This document shows positions 31,505-38,234 of a DNA stretch of 38,234 nt, in pieces. The notes beneath the pieces were generated by a model that worked only from the letters and a program-made list of their open reading frames with translations, was not told the DNA's origin and did not search any database. The stretch's first letter is position 1. The number at the start of each line of letters is the position of its first letter. The stretch is taken from assembly GCA_017519415.1 (NCBI GenBank), contig JAFWSI010000048.1:1-38234 (forward strand), given 5' to 3'. The translations under genes were made by a program, and so were the position numbers. The DNA is from Ruminococcus sp. (GTDB lineage: Bacteria; Bacillota; Clostridia; Oscillospirales; Ruminococcaceae).

Positions 31505-31555
31505 CCGCAGACTCGATACAGGCGGGGAGAGCTCTGACTCTCCGGCTGCCTGCGG
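31505..31555 (-). promoter_or_regulatory. Structured 5' leader of the GH25 gene
   Basis: A long imperfect hairpin: outer CCGCAG/CTGCGG (31505-31510, 31550-31555), a GGC/GCC step, and inner GGAGAG/CTCTCC with a 6-nt loop. It fills most of the roughly 87-nt leader. Its function, if any, is unknown. Confidence 0.45.
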
Positions 31556-31572
31556 AAAGTCACACATATATT

Positions 31573-31601
31573 ATAATAAACTATATTTATAAAATAGTCA
31601 A
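31573..31601 (-). promoter_or_regulatory. Promoter of the GH25-manA-glucokinase operon
   Basis: On the minus strand TTGACT (31596-31601), a 17-bp spacer and TATTAT (31573-31578). Confidence 0.75.
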
Positions 31602-31674
31602 CAGTTTTTTTTGGATTTTTCTCGTCTTTTTTTGCTGTATTACAGATACGGCCCGGCAGCCGGCGGAAATACCG

Positions 31675-31699
31675 AAAAAGCGCCCTTGTAAAAGGGCGC
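31675..31699 (-). terminator. Terminator of the phoH-era-recO operon
   Basis: GCGCCCTT (31680-31687) pairs with AAGGGCGC (31692-31699) around a 4-nt loop, with five T on the minus strand (31675-31679). It lies 8 nt after the stop of the phospholipase-like gene. Confidence 0.88.
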
Positions 31700-31706
31700 C
31701 TGTATA

Positions 31707-32738
31707 TCAGTATATGCCGTACAGCTGATCCTTGTCGCGGGGGTCAAAGGGAACCAGTCGGTTCGACTTTGAGAGCACCAGTCCGTTCTTCTCCTGTACG
31801 GGGGAGAGAGAGAAGCGGCCGTTTTTTCTGTGAGCGGCAGTAAAAACGCTGCCGAGGCGCGAGTTTACCTGCATTCCTTTCAGGCGGAAGGTCAAGCCCT
31901 CTTCTGTGACGTGTATCTTCATGGCAGGCATATCGTGAAAGGGACGGCAGACCATGCCCTCGGCGATATAGTGCCCGCGCAGTGGAGTTACCTTTGTATC
32001 GCGGTAAAAGCGGTAGAGCAGTGCTGCCACGGCAGCCTCGGTATCATAGAGACGATTTTTGATTTCCTTTACGGGTTCATGGAATAACATGGGCATCTCG
32101 CCGCATATCCTGACTGCATTTTCGTTGAGGGCAGTGGAAAAGCTGCTTCTCATGGCAAAGCGGCGGAGCTGCTCGTAGCTTATGTGCTGTACGGGCACGA
32201 ATTCGGGATACAGGGCACGGGCGAGCTCCTCATAGCTTATATGGATATTCCGCTTGGAGGAAAAATAGGTCATTTTTGCCGCATGGGGGAGACAGCACAT
32301 ATCCGACAGCATATGCACGGCTCTTCCGAGGTATTCGGTGCTCTGACAGATGAAGCCGTTCCGCTGCATGGTCAGAGCCATGGTGTAGTCCTCCTCGAAC
32401 ACTGTGCGGGCGCTCTTTGCGAAAAGACCCTTGCCGTTTTTAAGGTATCCGTTTACGGGATACAGGGGAGTGCCGCCGGTGGAGCAGCCGCAGTAATAGT
32501 GCCTGCCTGCACCGTTTTCACGGTCTCCGGGCTCATCGGCAATAACAGTGTACGGGAGTATGAGTTCCAGCTGAGGCTCGAAGAACGCCGCGGCGTCGGG
32601 AGCCGAATCTTCAAGGAGCCTCACGGCACGCAGGAGTATATCCTGATGTATCTGAGAAGGGGGGAGCTGTTTTTTTGCTGCGTATTTATCTGCGAGGCGT
32701 TTCAGTACAGCTGCTGTATCTTTCCATTTGCTGTGCAT
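31707..32738 (-). CDS. Zinc-dependent phospholipase C-like protein without signal peptide
   Basis: This 343-aa protein keeps the metal-ligand spacing of bacterial zinc phospholipase C: H142-x3-D146-x5-H152 in VHMLSDMCCLPH, then H166-x3-E170. H80 in GRHYY and H31 in QIHQDILL are further likely ligands, with D68 or D72. The helical domain covers about residues 1-255; a C-terminal region of about 85 residues looks beta-rich. Secreted relatives have a signal peptide and use the mature N-terminal Trp as ligand; here there is none, which suggests a cytoplasmic or differently matured protein. AAAGGAG precedes the ATG. It is the last gene of the CYTH-phoH-ybeY-era-recO operon. Confidence 0.8.
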   Translation of the reverse strand: MHSKWKDTAAVLKRLADKYAAKKQLPPSQIHQDILLRAVRLLEDSAPDAAAFFEPQLELILPYTVIADEPGDRENGAGRHYYCGCSTGGTPLYPVNGYLKNGKGLFAKSARTVFEEDYTMALTMQRNGFICQSTEYLGRAVHMLSDMCCLPHAAKMTYFSSKRNIHISYEELARALYPEFVPVQHISYEQLRRFAMRSSFSTALNENAVRICGEMPMLFHEPVKEIKNRLYDTEAAVAALLYRFYRDTKVTPLRGHYIAEGMVCRPFHDMPAMKIHVTEEGLTFRLKGMQVNSRLGSVFTAAHRKNGRFSLSPVQEKNGLVLSKSNRLVPFDPRDKDQLYGIY

Positions 32739-32787
32739 TTCAGGCTCCTTTCGTTTGAATCGGAATTCGGCACAGCCGGATTCTGAT

Positions 32788-33531
32788 CTATACTATTGAT
32801 TTGTAAAAGTCCAGAGTGCCGAAGCTGCGTTCGAGATGTGTGAGCATATATGCCTCAGCCAGAGCGGAAAGTCGCTGCTGAGAGCCTTCGGATACGCGGA
32901 AATTGAAAAGCCTGCCGAAGTCGGCAAGCACGATATGCCGCACAGCACTCAGCACAGGCAGCTTTATCTTCATATAATCCGCGGAGCTGTCGTTCTCAAA
33001 GCAGTCGGCACAGAAAAAGCCTCCGTCGGCTATGCAGAAAAAAAGCTCCTCAGGTTCATATGCACCGCAGCTCCTGCACGCTACCACGTCGGGCATATAG
33101 CCTATTTCAGACATAAGTCGGAGCTCGAATACCGACTTCAGCAGCCGCTCGTCCCGCTCTCCCGTTTCGAGATAGTGGAGACAGTTCAGCATGAGCCGCA
33201 TTATATCGCCGTTCTGAGCCTCGGGCTTTATGCAGAAGCGCATGACCTCCGCAAAATAGCTTGCAAGGGATATTTTCGTCAGCGATTCGCGGAGACCGTA
33301 AAAAATATGTATCGGTTCTGCACTGTTGAGGTACATATAGTTGCCTCTTTTGTCTATGCAGAACCGAGAATATGCCAAAAGCTGAGTGGAGCTGCCGGTT
33401 CTTCCGTTGATCTTCCTTGCGCCTTTGACGGAAATCTCAAGCACTCCGCTCTCTTTGGTGAGTATATCTATGAATTTGTCCTGTTCACCCACAGAACGTT
33501 CTTTAAGGACTATGCCTTCAACTGTAGTCAT
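32788..33531 (-). CDS. recO: DNA repair protein RecO
   Basis: This 247-aa protein has the N-terminal OB fold (TTVEGIVLKERSVGEQDKFIDILT, then KGARK), a helical middle and a zinc motif of two Cys pairs (CRSC and CADC, about residues 152-178). RecO works with RecR to load RecA on SSB-coated single-stranded DNA and to anneal strands. It begins 30 nt after era, a classic gene order in Firmicutes. GAGGAG precedes the ATG. Confidence 0.93.
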   Translation of the reverse strand: MTTVEGIVLKERSVGEQDKFIDILTKESGVLEISVKGARKINGRTGSSTQLLAYSRFCIDKRGNYMYLNSAEPIHIFYGLRESLTKISLASYFAEVMRFCIKPEAQNGDIMRLMLNCLHYLETGERDERLLKSVFELRLMSEIGYMPDVVACRSCGAYEPEELFFCIADGGFFCADCFENDSSADYMKIKLPVLSAVRHIVLADFGRLFNFRVSEGSQQRLSALAEAYMLTHLERSFGTLDFYKSIV

Positions 33532-33561
33532 AACGGCAGCTCCTCTGATCTCTGCGGGCGG

Positions 33562-34455
33562 TCATTTATCCGAGAGCCCGAAGCTGCGGATAAGATTCTC
33601 CCTGTTCCGCCAGTCTTCCTTGACCTTCACCCAGCACTTGAGATTCACCTTGATCTGGAAGAAGTTTTCGAGCTCTGTCCTTGCGGCAGTTGAAGCCTTT
33701 TTCAGCATGGCTCCGCCCTTGCCTATGATTATTCCCTTATGGGATTCCTTTTCGCAGTATATGACCGCAGATATATCGAGGATGTCCTTGTCGTCGCGCT
33801 CGCTCATCTGCTCCACGCCCACGGCTATTCCGTGAGGCACCTCTTCGTTGAGGAGCATGAGCAGCTTTTCACGTATCATTTCGGCAGCAAGGACCTTCTC
33901 GGGCTGATCCGTTATCATATCCTCGGGGAAGAAGTGTACCGATTCCTCCGAGATGGCGATAAGCTCGTCGATGACAATATCTATGCCGTTGTTTTCGGTA
34001 ACGCTTACGGGTATGACCGCCTGGAAGCTGATCTTTGATGTAAGCTCCGCTATAACGGGAGCCAGCTCGTCCTTGCTCCTCAGCAGATCTATCTTGTTGA
34101 GGATAAGTATTACGGGCATTTTTGAAGCGTTGAGCGATCTGAGGAGTTCAAGCTCCTGCTCGTTCATCTTCTTTGTGCAGTCCGCTACGAAGAGGACTGC
34201 GTCTATGTCGCTTACAGACTCCCTGACCGTATTGAGCATATGCTCGCTGAGCTTGTTCACGGGCTTGTGAAGTCCGGGCGTATCAAAGAATACCAGCTGC
34301 ACGTCGCCGATATTCCTTATGCCTGTTATACGGGTGCGGGTAGTCTGGGGCTTGCTGCTGACCGAGGCTATCTTCTCGCCCACAATGGCGTTGAGGAGAG
34401 AGGATTTGCCTGCATTGGTACGTCCTGCGATAGTAACGAAAGCGGTCCTTGGCAT
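33562..34455 (-). CDS. era: GTPase Era
   Basis: This 297-aa GTPase has G1 GRTNAGKSS, the switch segment TRTRITGI, G3 DTPG, G4 NKID and a C-terminal KH domain (GKGGAMLKKASTAART). It binds the 3' end of 16S rRNA and helps mature the small ribosomal subunit. Its ATG overlaps the ybeY stop by one base (TGATG), and it is followed by recO. Confidence 0.96.
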   Translation of the reverse strand: MPRTAFVTIAGRTNAGKSSLLNAIVGEKIASVSSKPQTTRTRITGIRNIGDVQLVFFDTPGLHKPVNKLSEHMLNTVRESVSDIDAVLFVADCTKKMNEQELELLRSLNASKMPVILILNKIDLLRSKDELAPVIAELTSKISFQAVIPVSVTENNGIDIVIDELIAISEESVHFFPEDMITDQPEKVLAAEMIREKLLMLLNEEVPHGIAVGVEQMSERDDKDILDISAVIYCEKESHKGIIIGKGGAMLKKASTAARTELENFFQIKVNLKCWVKVKEDWRNRENLIRSFGLSDK

Positions 34456-34967
34456 CAGTTGTTTTCTCCGTTCACAACGAAGGTCGCGTCTCTTGAGATA
34501 CCCAGCTTCTCCAGTACGGACTCTTCCTTTTCGCGCATTATGCGCTGGTCGAGCTGACTGGTCTCATGGTCGTAGCCCAGCAGATGGAGCATGGAATGCA
34601 CGGTGAGGAAGCCCACCTCTCTCTCGAGAGAGTGTCCGAAGTTCTGAGCCTGCTTTACCGCAGTTTCCAGAGAGATTACAACGTCTCCCAGCTGTACCGC
34701 ACCTGTCTCCGGGTTGACCTCAACGGTGCCGTCCTCGCCTGTGAGCGGGAAGGAGAGCACGTCTGTGACTGCGTCCTTGTTCCTGTATATCTTGTTGAGA
34801 TTTTTAATTTCGTTGTTGCTTACGAAGGATACGCTTACCTCAGCGTCCTTGCCGAATTCCTCAGTGGTGAGGACTGCCTGGCAGCATCTTCTGATAAGAA
34901 GCCTGATACCTACAGGGACTTTCACCTCTGTCTGATTGTTCTTGACGTATACCTTTAACTTAGCCAT
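34455..34967 (-). CDS. ybeY: Endoribonuclease YbeY (rRNA maturation)
   Basis: Start at 34967 gives 170 aa, with GAAGGGAG about ten nt upstream; a further start at 35000 would overlap phoH more deeply. The zinc site HSMLHLLGYDH (H-x3-H-x5-H) is intact, preceded by the conserved Arg-containing segment and VTDVLSFP. YbeY helps process the 16S rRNA 3' end and acts in ribosome quality control, consistent with era next door. It overlaps the phoH stop by 8 nt. Confidence 0.95.
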   Translation of the reverse strand: MAKLKVYVKNNQTEVKVPVGIRLLIRRCCQAVLTTEEFGKDAEVSVSFVSNNEIKNLNKIYRNKDAVTDVLSFPLTGEDGTVEVNPETGAVQLGDVVISLETAVKQAQNFGHSLEREVGFLTVHSMLHLLGYDHETSQLDQRIMREKEESVLEKLGISRDATFVVNGENN

Positions 34968-35928
34968 GATTTTTAGTTCTCCCTTCGTTATATTTTTCAT
35001 AAGCCTTGATGATGTCCTGTACGAGTCTGTGTCTTACTACATCTTTTTCCGTGAATCTGTGTATCTCAATATCTTCGATACCCTTCAGTACTTTGATTGC
35101 TTCAACGAGACCTGACTTTCTGCTGTCGGGCAGGTCTATCTGTGTTATGTCTCCGGTGATCACCATCCTGCTCTCGTTTCCGAGACGCGTGAGGAACATC
35201 TTTATCTGCTCCGAGGTAGTGTTCTGGGCTTCGTCGAGGATAATGAACGCTTCGTCAAGTGTTCTTCCTCGCATATAAGCCAGCGGTGCCACCTCGATTA
35301 TCCCTTTTTCCATATAGCGTGCGAAGCTCTCTGCTCCGAACATATCAAAAAGGGCGTCGTAAAGCGGTCTGAGATAAGGATCAACCTTATCCTGAAGATC
35401 GCCGGGCAGGAATCCCAGCTTCTCTCCGGCCTCAACGGCGGGACGGGTAAGGATTATTTTCTTGATCTTGTGCTCTCTGAAGGCTTTGACCGCCATGGCC
35501 ACTGCAAGATAGGTCTTTCCGGTTCCTGCGGGGCCTATGCCGAGGACAATGGTATTGTCCTTTATGGCGTCGGTATAGCGCTTCTGTCCGACGGTACGGG
35601 GACGGAGTATCTTACCCGAAGCCGTGACGCATATCCCGTCACCCCCCAGCTCGCGGAGCTCCTGCTCTATACCGTCCGTCACCATGGAGGTGACGTAGCG
35701 CACTGCCTGTTCATTGACGGTGTTGCCCTTCTTTTCAAATTCCATAAGGGCTCTGAGAGCCCTTTCGGCTCCGTCGGTATCGCCGTCGCCGATGATCTTT
35801 ATACCGCCGTCCCTGCTCACGACAGTGACGTTGAATTCCTTCTGTATTCTGCCGATATTGCCGTCAAGCTGTCCGAAGAGAGCCGAAAGCTGCTCGGGAC
35901 TGTCGGCGGGTACGAATTTTTCCGACAT
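34960..35928 (-). CDS. PhoH-like ATPase
   Basis: This 322-aa protein has an N-terminal KH-like region and a C-terminal P-loop ATPase: Walker A GPAGTGKTYLA, the segment LTRPAVEAGEKLGFLPGD, Walker B FIILDEAQN and the sensor TGDITQIDLP. The PhoH/YbeZ subgroup is thought to work with YbeY in RNA metabolism, and the two genes overlap here. It follows the CYTH gene with a one-base overlap. Length is normal. Confidence 0.94.
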   Translation of the reverse strand: MSEKFVPADSPEQLSALFGQLDGNIGRIQKEFNVTVVSRDGGIKIIGDGDTDGAERALRALMEFEKKGNTVNEQAVRYVTSMVTDGIEQELRELGGDGICVTASGKILRPRTVGQKRYTDAIKDNTIVLGIGPAGTGKTYLAVAMAVKAFREHKIKKIILTRPAVEAGEKLGFLPGDLQDKVDPYLRPLYDALFDMFGAESFARYMEKGIIEVAPLAYMRGRTLDEAFIILDEAQNTTSEQIKMFLTRLGNESRMVITGDITQIDLPDSRKSGLVEAIKVLKGIEDIEIHRFTEKDVVRHRLVQDIIKAYEKYNEGRTKNHG

Positions 35929-36446
35929 TAACTGTTTTCTCCAATCTGCTGCTCTGGGAATGCTCCCGCAGTTGCCAGCGCCGAATTTGAATAGCGCCCG
36001 TCATCGGATACCTCCCTGAGCACCCTGACGTTATCGGGAAAATCGATCTTCTGCTCGGGAGAGTTCAGTTCAAGCTCCATGATAGCGAGCTTGTCCGAGA
36101 AGGGATAGGTGTCGAGCTCGAAAAGCTGGTCGTGATAATCGAAGCAATAGCGCACCTTCTCAACGGGCGGGCAGTCCCTGCGCTCGCTGCTGAGCAGGCT
36201 GCGGTACTCCTCTCCGCTTATCTCGTATTCCTTCTCTTCTCTTGTGACGGGGGTGAGAAAGATCTTTTCCGTATAGGTATACTTCACCCTGCCGTTCTCG
36301 TCGACGGATCTGACTCTGCGCTGAGAGCCGTTGCCGCCGCTCTTGAGGTAGGTCTGGACTATGCCTATCCTGCGTTTGACGTCAAGCTCGGAAACATCGG
36401 GGAATTCAACAAGGAATTTCCGTTCGATCTCATATTTTTTTCCCAT
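35928..36446 (-). CDS. CYTH domain protein
   Basis: The ATG at 36446 has GGAG seven nt upstream and gives 172 aa. The N-terminal EIERKF motif (ExExK) and the alternating Lys/Arg/Glu strands (RRVRS, KYTYTEK, EEKEYEIS, LAIMELEL) define the CYTH/triphosphate tunnel fold. Members hydrolyse tripolyphosphate or thiamine triphosphate, or make cyclic AMP; bacterial single-domain forms are mostly tripolyphosphatases. It is the first gene of the phoH-ybeY-era-recO operon. Confidence 0.88.
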   Translation of the reverse strand: MGKKYEIERKFLVEFPDVSELDVKRRIGIVQTYLKSGGNGSQRRVRSVDENGRVKYTYTEKIFLTPVTREEKEYEISGEEYRSLLSSERRDCPPVEKVRYCFDYHDQLFELDTYPFSDKLAIMELELNSPEQKIDFPDNVRVLREVSDDGRYSNSALATAGAFPEQQIGENS

Positions 36447-36508
36447 AAGCACGCTCCAAAAAAATAATAATTTTCCATTATCCTGTCACGGAATGCTCCG
36501 ACATATAT

Positions 36509-36537
36509 ATTATATAACTTTTTTTGCATAATGTCAA
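36509..36537 (-). promoter_or_regulatory. Consensus promoter of the CYTH-phoH-ybeY-era-recO operon
   Basis: On the minus strand TTGACA (36532-36537), a 17-bp spacer and TATAAT (36509-36514): both hexamers are perfect. Confidence 0.9.
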
Positions 36538-36605
36538 CAAAAAAATCTGAACTTTCTGTTTAAAATGCTAAATTTAACTTAATTGTCACGTTTTTAACAC
36601 AGTTG

Positions 36606-37358
36606 CTATCTCATATCCCTCAGCATTATGTTGAAAGGATTGAAAAAGGTCTCTTCGGCGGCGGGAGCGGGAAGCTCCACAACAGCGGGAGAAACTCCGT
36701 CCGGAAGGGGGATGCAGATGAGAAGGGAGGAGCTTCCGGTTTCCGCGGAGACTCCGAGGCGCTCCGCAAGGCGTGCCGTCATCTCGGCAGGGTATTCCGA
36801 AAGGAGCTCCGGCTGCCCTATGAGATCATCCTCTGATACGTCCGTAAGACAGCTTAGCTTTATCTCTGCTGACCCGTTTCTCTCGGCACAGGAGAGTTCA
36901 AACTCGGCTCTGCCGCCGGGAGCGGCCGTTAGCCTGCGTCTTATGAAGCTGAGCAGCATAAAGCTGAGCAGCTCTCTGCCTGTCCGTATATACAGTAAAG
37001 GAGAGCCTGAAAGGGTGATACTGCATCTGCCGGACGAAGCCCTTTCACAGTTTTTGGCAAAATCCGAAAGGAAGGTGTCAGTCCTGAGAATGCAACTGCC
37101 GGCTCTTACTTCGGCGGGGTCTGCCGTAAGGGCTCTGCTCAGCTCAGCGTTTCGCATCAGCTCGCAGCACATGGTCATTATTCCGTCTATGAGCTCGCGG
37201 TCAGAGGCGGTTCCGTGCTTTTCTGCAAGCTCCCTGAGGAGTTCGCACGAAGCGGATATGCCTGTTACAGAATGTCTTACAGCAAGGTCCATACAGCTTA
37301 TATAATCCTCTGCAAAGGGACTGTCGAAAAAGTCCCGGAGGTGGTCGTTTCTGTCCAT
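36606..37358 (-). CDS. Degenerate histidine-kinase-like protein
   Basis: The ATG at 37358 follows AGGAGATATT and gives 250 aa; an upstream start at 37400 is weaker. Residues about 20-85 resemble a kinase dimerisation domain, with a His in AVRHSVTGI at the phosphoacceptor-like position. Residues about 100-220 are in the place of an ATPase domain, but the N box and the glycine-rich boxes are not recognisable (FMLLSFIRRRL in place of an Asn-containing helix). No membrane segment is present. It may be a scaffold or signalling pseudo-kinase, or an unrelated helical protein. No clear terminator follows; a TATAAT (minus, 37407-37412) with a poor -35 lies upstream. Confidence 0.65.
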   Translation of the reverse strand: MDRNDHLRDFFDSPFAEDYISCMDLAVRHSVTGISASCELLRELAEKHGTASDRELIDGIMTMCCELMRNAELSRALTADPAEVRAGSCILRTDTFLSDFAKNCERASSGRCSITLSGSPLLYIRTGRELLSFMLLSFIRRRLTAAPGGRAEFELSCAERNGSAEIKLSCLTDVSEDDLIGQPELLSEYPAEMTARLAERLGVSAETGSSSLLICIPLPDGVSPAVVELPAPAAEETFFNPFNIMLRDMR

Positions 37359-37552
37359 AATATCTCCTATCTCTTCGCATTTCCGGGCGGAGCCGGTCAT
37401 AGCTATATTATACTACTTTTAATGGAAAAATGGAATAGCGGAGAGGCAAAAACAGCCCCGAAAAACTGCAACAAATTTTTTCCTTTCAACATTCTTTGCT
37501 TTGTGCAATATGTACTTTTCACAAAAAAACTGTTATTTTTTTGTCGAACCTC

Positions 37553-37581
37553 TTGAAAAAATTTCCTCGTTGCGGTATAAT
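37553..37581 (+). promoter_or_regulatory. Promoter of the GAPDH gene
   Basis: TTGAAA (37553-37558), a 17-bp spacer and TATAAT (37576-37581). AGGAGGT at about 37600-37606 precedes the ATG. Confidence 0.85.
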
Positions 37582-37613
37582 AAAACCATACAAATTTTTA
37601 GGAGGTATATCCC

Positions 37614-38234
37614 ATGTCAGTTAAAGTTGCTATTAATGGTTTCGGCCGTATCGGCCGTCTTGCATTCAGACAGATGTTTGATGCTCCCGGTTATGAGGTA
37701 GTTGCTATCAACGACCTTACAAAGCCTTCAATGCTCGCTCAGCTTCTCAAGTATGATACAGCTCAGGGCGGTTACTGCGGAAAGATCGGTGAGAATCTCC
37801 ACACTGTTACTGCTGACGACGAAGCAGGTACAATCACAGTTGACGGCAAGACACTTACAATTTATGCTAAGGCTAACGCTGCTGAGCTCCCCTGGGGCGA
37901 GATCGGCGTTGACGTAGTTCTCGAGTGCACAGGTTTCTACTGCTCAAAGGACAAGTCACAGGCTCATATCGACGCAGGCGCTAAGAAGGTTGTTATCTCT
38001 GCTCCCGCAGGCAACGATCTTCCTACTATCGTTTACAGCGTTAACGAGAAGACTCTCACAAAGGATGACAAGATCATTTCAGCTGCTTCATGCACAACAA
38101 ACTGCCTCGCTCCAATGGCTAAGGCTCTCAACGACTATGCTCCTATCCAGAGCGGTATCATGAGCACTATCCACGCTTACACAGGCGATCAGATGATCCT
38201 TGACGGTCCTCACAGAAAGGGCGACTTCAGAAGA
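37614..38234 (+). CDS. gap: Glyceraldehyde-3-phosphate dehydrogenase, 3'-truncated by the window
   Basis: The first 207 residues are visible. The NAD-binding Rossmann start [15 protein letters not shown] is followed by [17 protein letters not shown] and the catalytic Cys in [12 protein letters not shown]. The enzyme converts glyceraldehyde-3-phosphate to 1,3-bisphosphoglycerate in glycolysis. The strong promoter, near-perfect AGGAGGT and restricted codon choice fit a highly expressed gene. The remainder lies beyond the window. Confidence 0.97.
   Translation, partial: MSVKVAINGFGRIGRLAFRQMFDAPGYEVVAINDLTKPSMLAQLLKYDTAQGGYCGKIGENLHTVTADDEAGTITVDGKTLTIYAKANAAELPWGEIGVDVVLECTGFYCSKDKSQAHIDAGAKKVVISAPAGNDLPTIVYSVNEKTLTKDDKIISAASCTTNCLAPMAKALNDYAPIQSGIMSTIHAYTGDQMILDGPHRKGDFRR

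Noticed and set aside
1-38234. CRISPR arrays, tRNA or rRNA genes, transposases, integrases, phage genes
   Set aside because: None was found by reading both strands; the only repeats are the coding tandem repeats and the short palindromic intergenic elements listed.

Overview
The window looks like a chromosomal segment of a fibre-degrading Ruminococcus or a close relative (Clostridia, Oscillospiraceae). The main evidence is a secreted GH26 mannanase ending in a Ruminococcus-style dockerin, long Thr-rich linkers, an Asn/Gln/Trp repeat linker on a polysaccharide deacetylase, strong AGGAGG ribosome binding sites, and many sigma-A promoters with exactly 17-bp spacers. Most genes have balanced to moderately GC-rich codon use. 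One short island (about 26.66-28.76 kb) is clearly AT-rich.

Layout. 1-1.08 kb: 3' end of a CE4 polysaccharide deacetylase with a 45-bp tandem repeat, then two terminators. 1.1-6.1 kb: a Bce-type antimicrobial-peptide sensing and detoxification module (OmpR regulator, short-loop histidine kinase, small two-TM protein, ABC ATPase, 691-aa FtsX-type permease). A TTACA-N4-TGTAA palindrome precedes the transporter promoter. 6.1-7.4 kb: an unrecognised multipass membrane protein. 7.4-9.5 kb: an ABC-F ATPase (minus strand) whose leader holds a palindromic repeat element, preceded by a roughly 140-nt structured RNA with its own promoter and terminator. 9.5-11.2 kb: a SulP anion transporter with a STAS domain.

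11.4-14.7 kb (minus): a tight operon of a two-TM protein, endonuclease III, a 58-aa DUF4177-like protein, a YjbQ protein, a Sir2 deacetylase and a lipoprotein. 14.9-17.2 kb (plus): the dockerin-bearing GH26 mannanase. 17.2-19.2 kb (minus): a cytidylate-kinase-like protein and an ArsB/NhaD-like permease. 19.5-21.2 kb (plus): a Na+/Ca2+ exchanger and two paralogous zinc-ribbon membrane proteins, the first of which looks frameshifted.

21.3-24.2 kb (minus): an ECF-like sigma factor followed two nt later by a membrane-anchored beta-propeller protein, a possible surface sensor/anti-sigma pair. 24.4-26.65 kb (plus): an unusual one-component regulator joining a LacI-type sugar-binding domain, a degenerate GGDEF domain and an AraC DNA-binding domain. 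26.66-28.76 kb: an AT-rich island with a GIY-YIG protein and an unknown protein, bounded by related palindromic repeats in opposite orientation.

28.76-31.6 kb (minus): GH25 muramidase, mannose-6-phosphate isomerase and ROK glucokinase. The last two could process sugars released by the mannanase. 31.7-36.5 kb (minus): a housekeeping operon CYTH protein-phoH-ybeY-era-recO, with a zinc phospholipase C-like protein lacking a signal peptide at its end. 36.6-37.4 kb: a degenerate histidine-kinase-like protein. 37.6 kb to the end: the start of gap (GAPDH).

No tRNA, rRNA, CRISPR array, transposase or prophage gene was seen. The least explained parts are the repeat-bounded AT-rich island, the structured RNA upstream of the ABC-F gene, the LacI/GGDEF*/AraC regulator and the sigma/beta-propeller pair.
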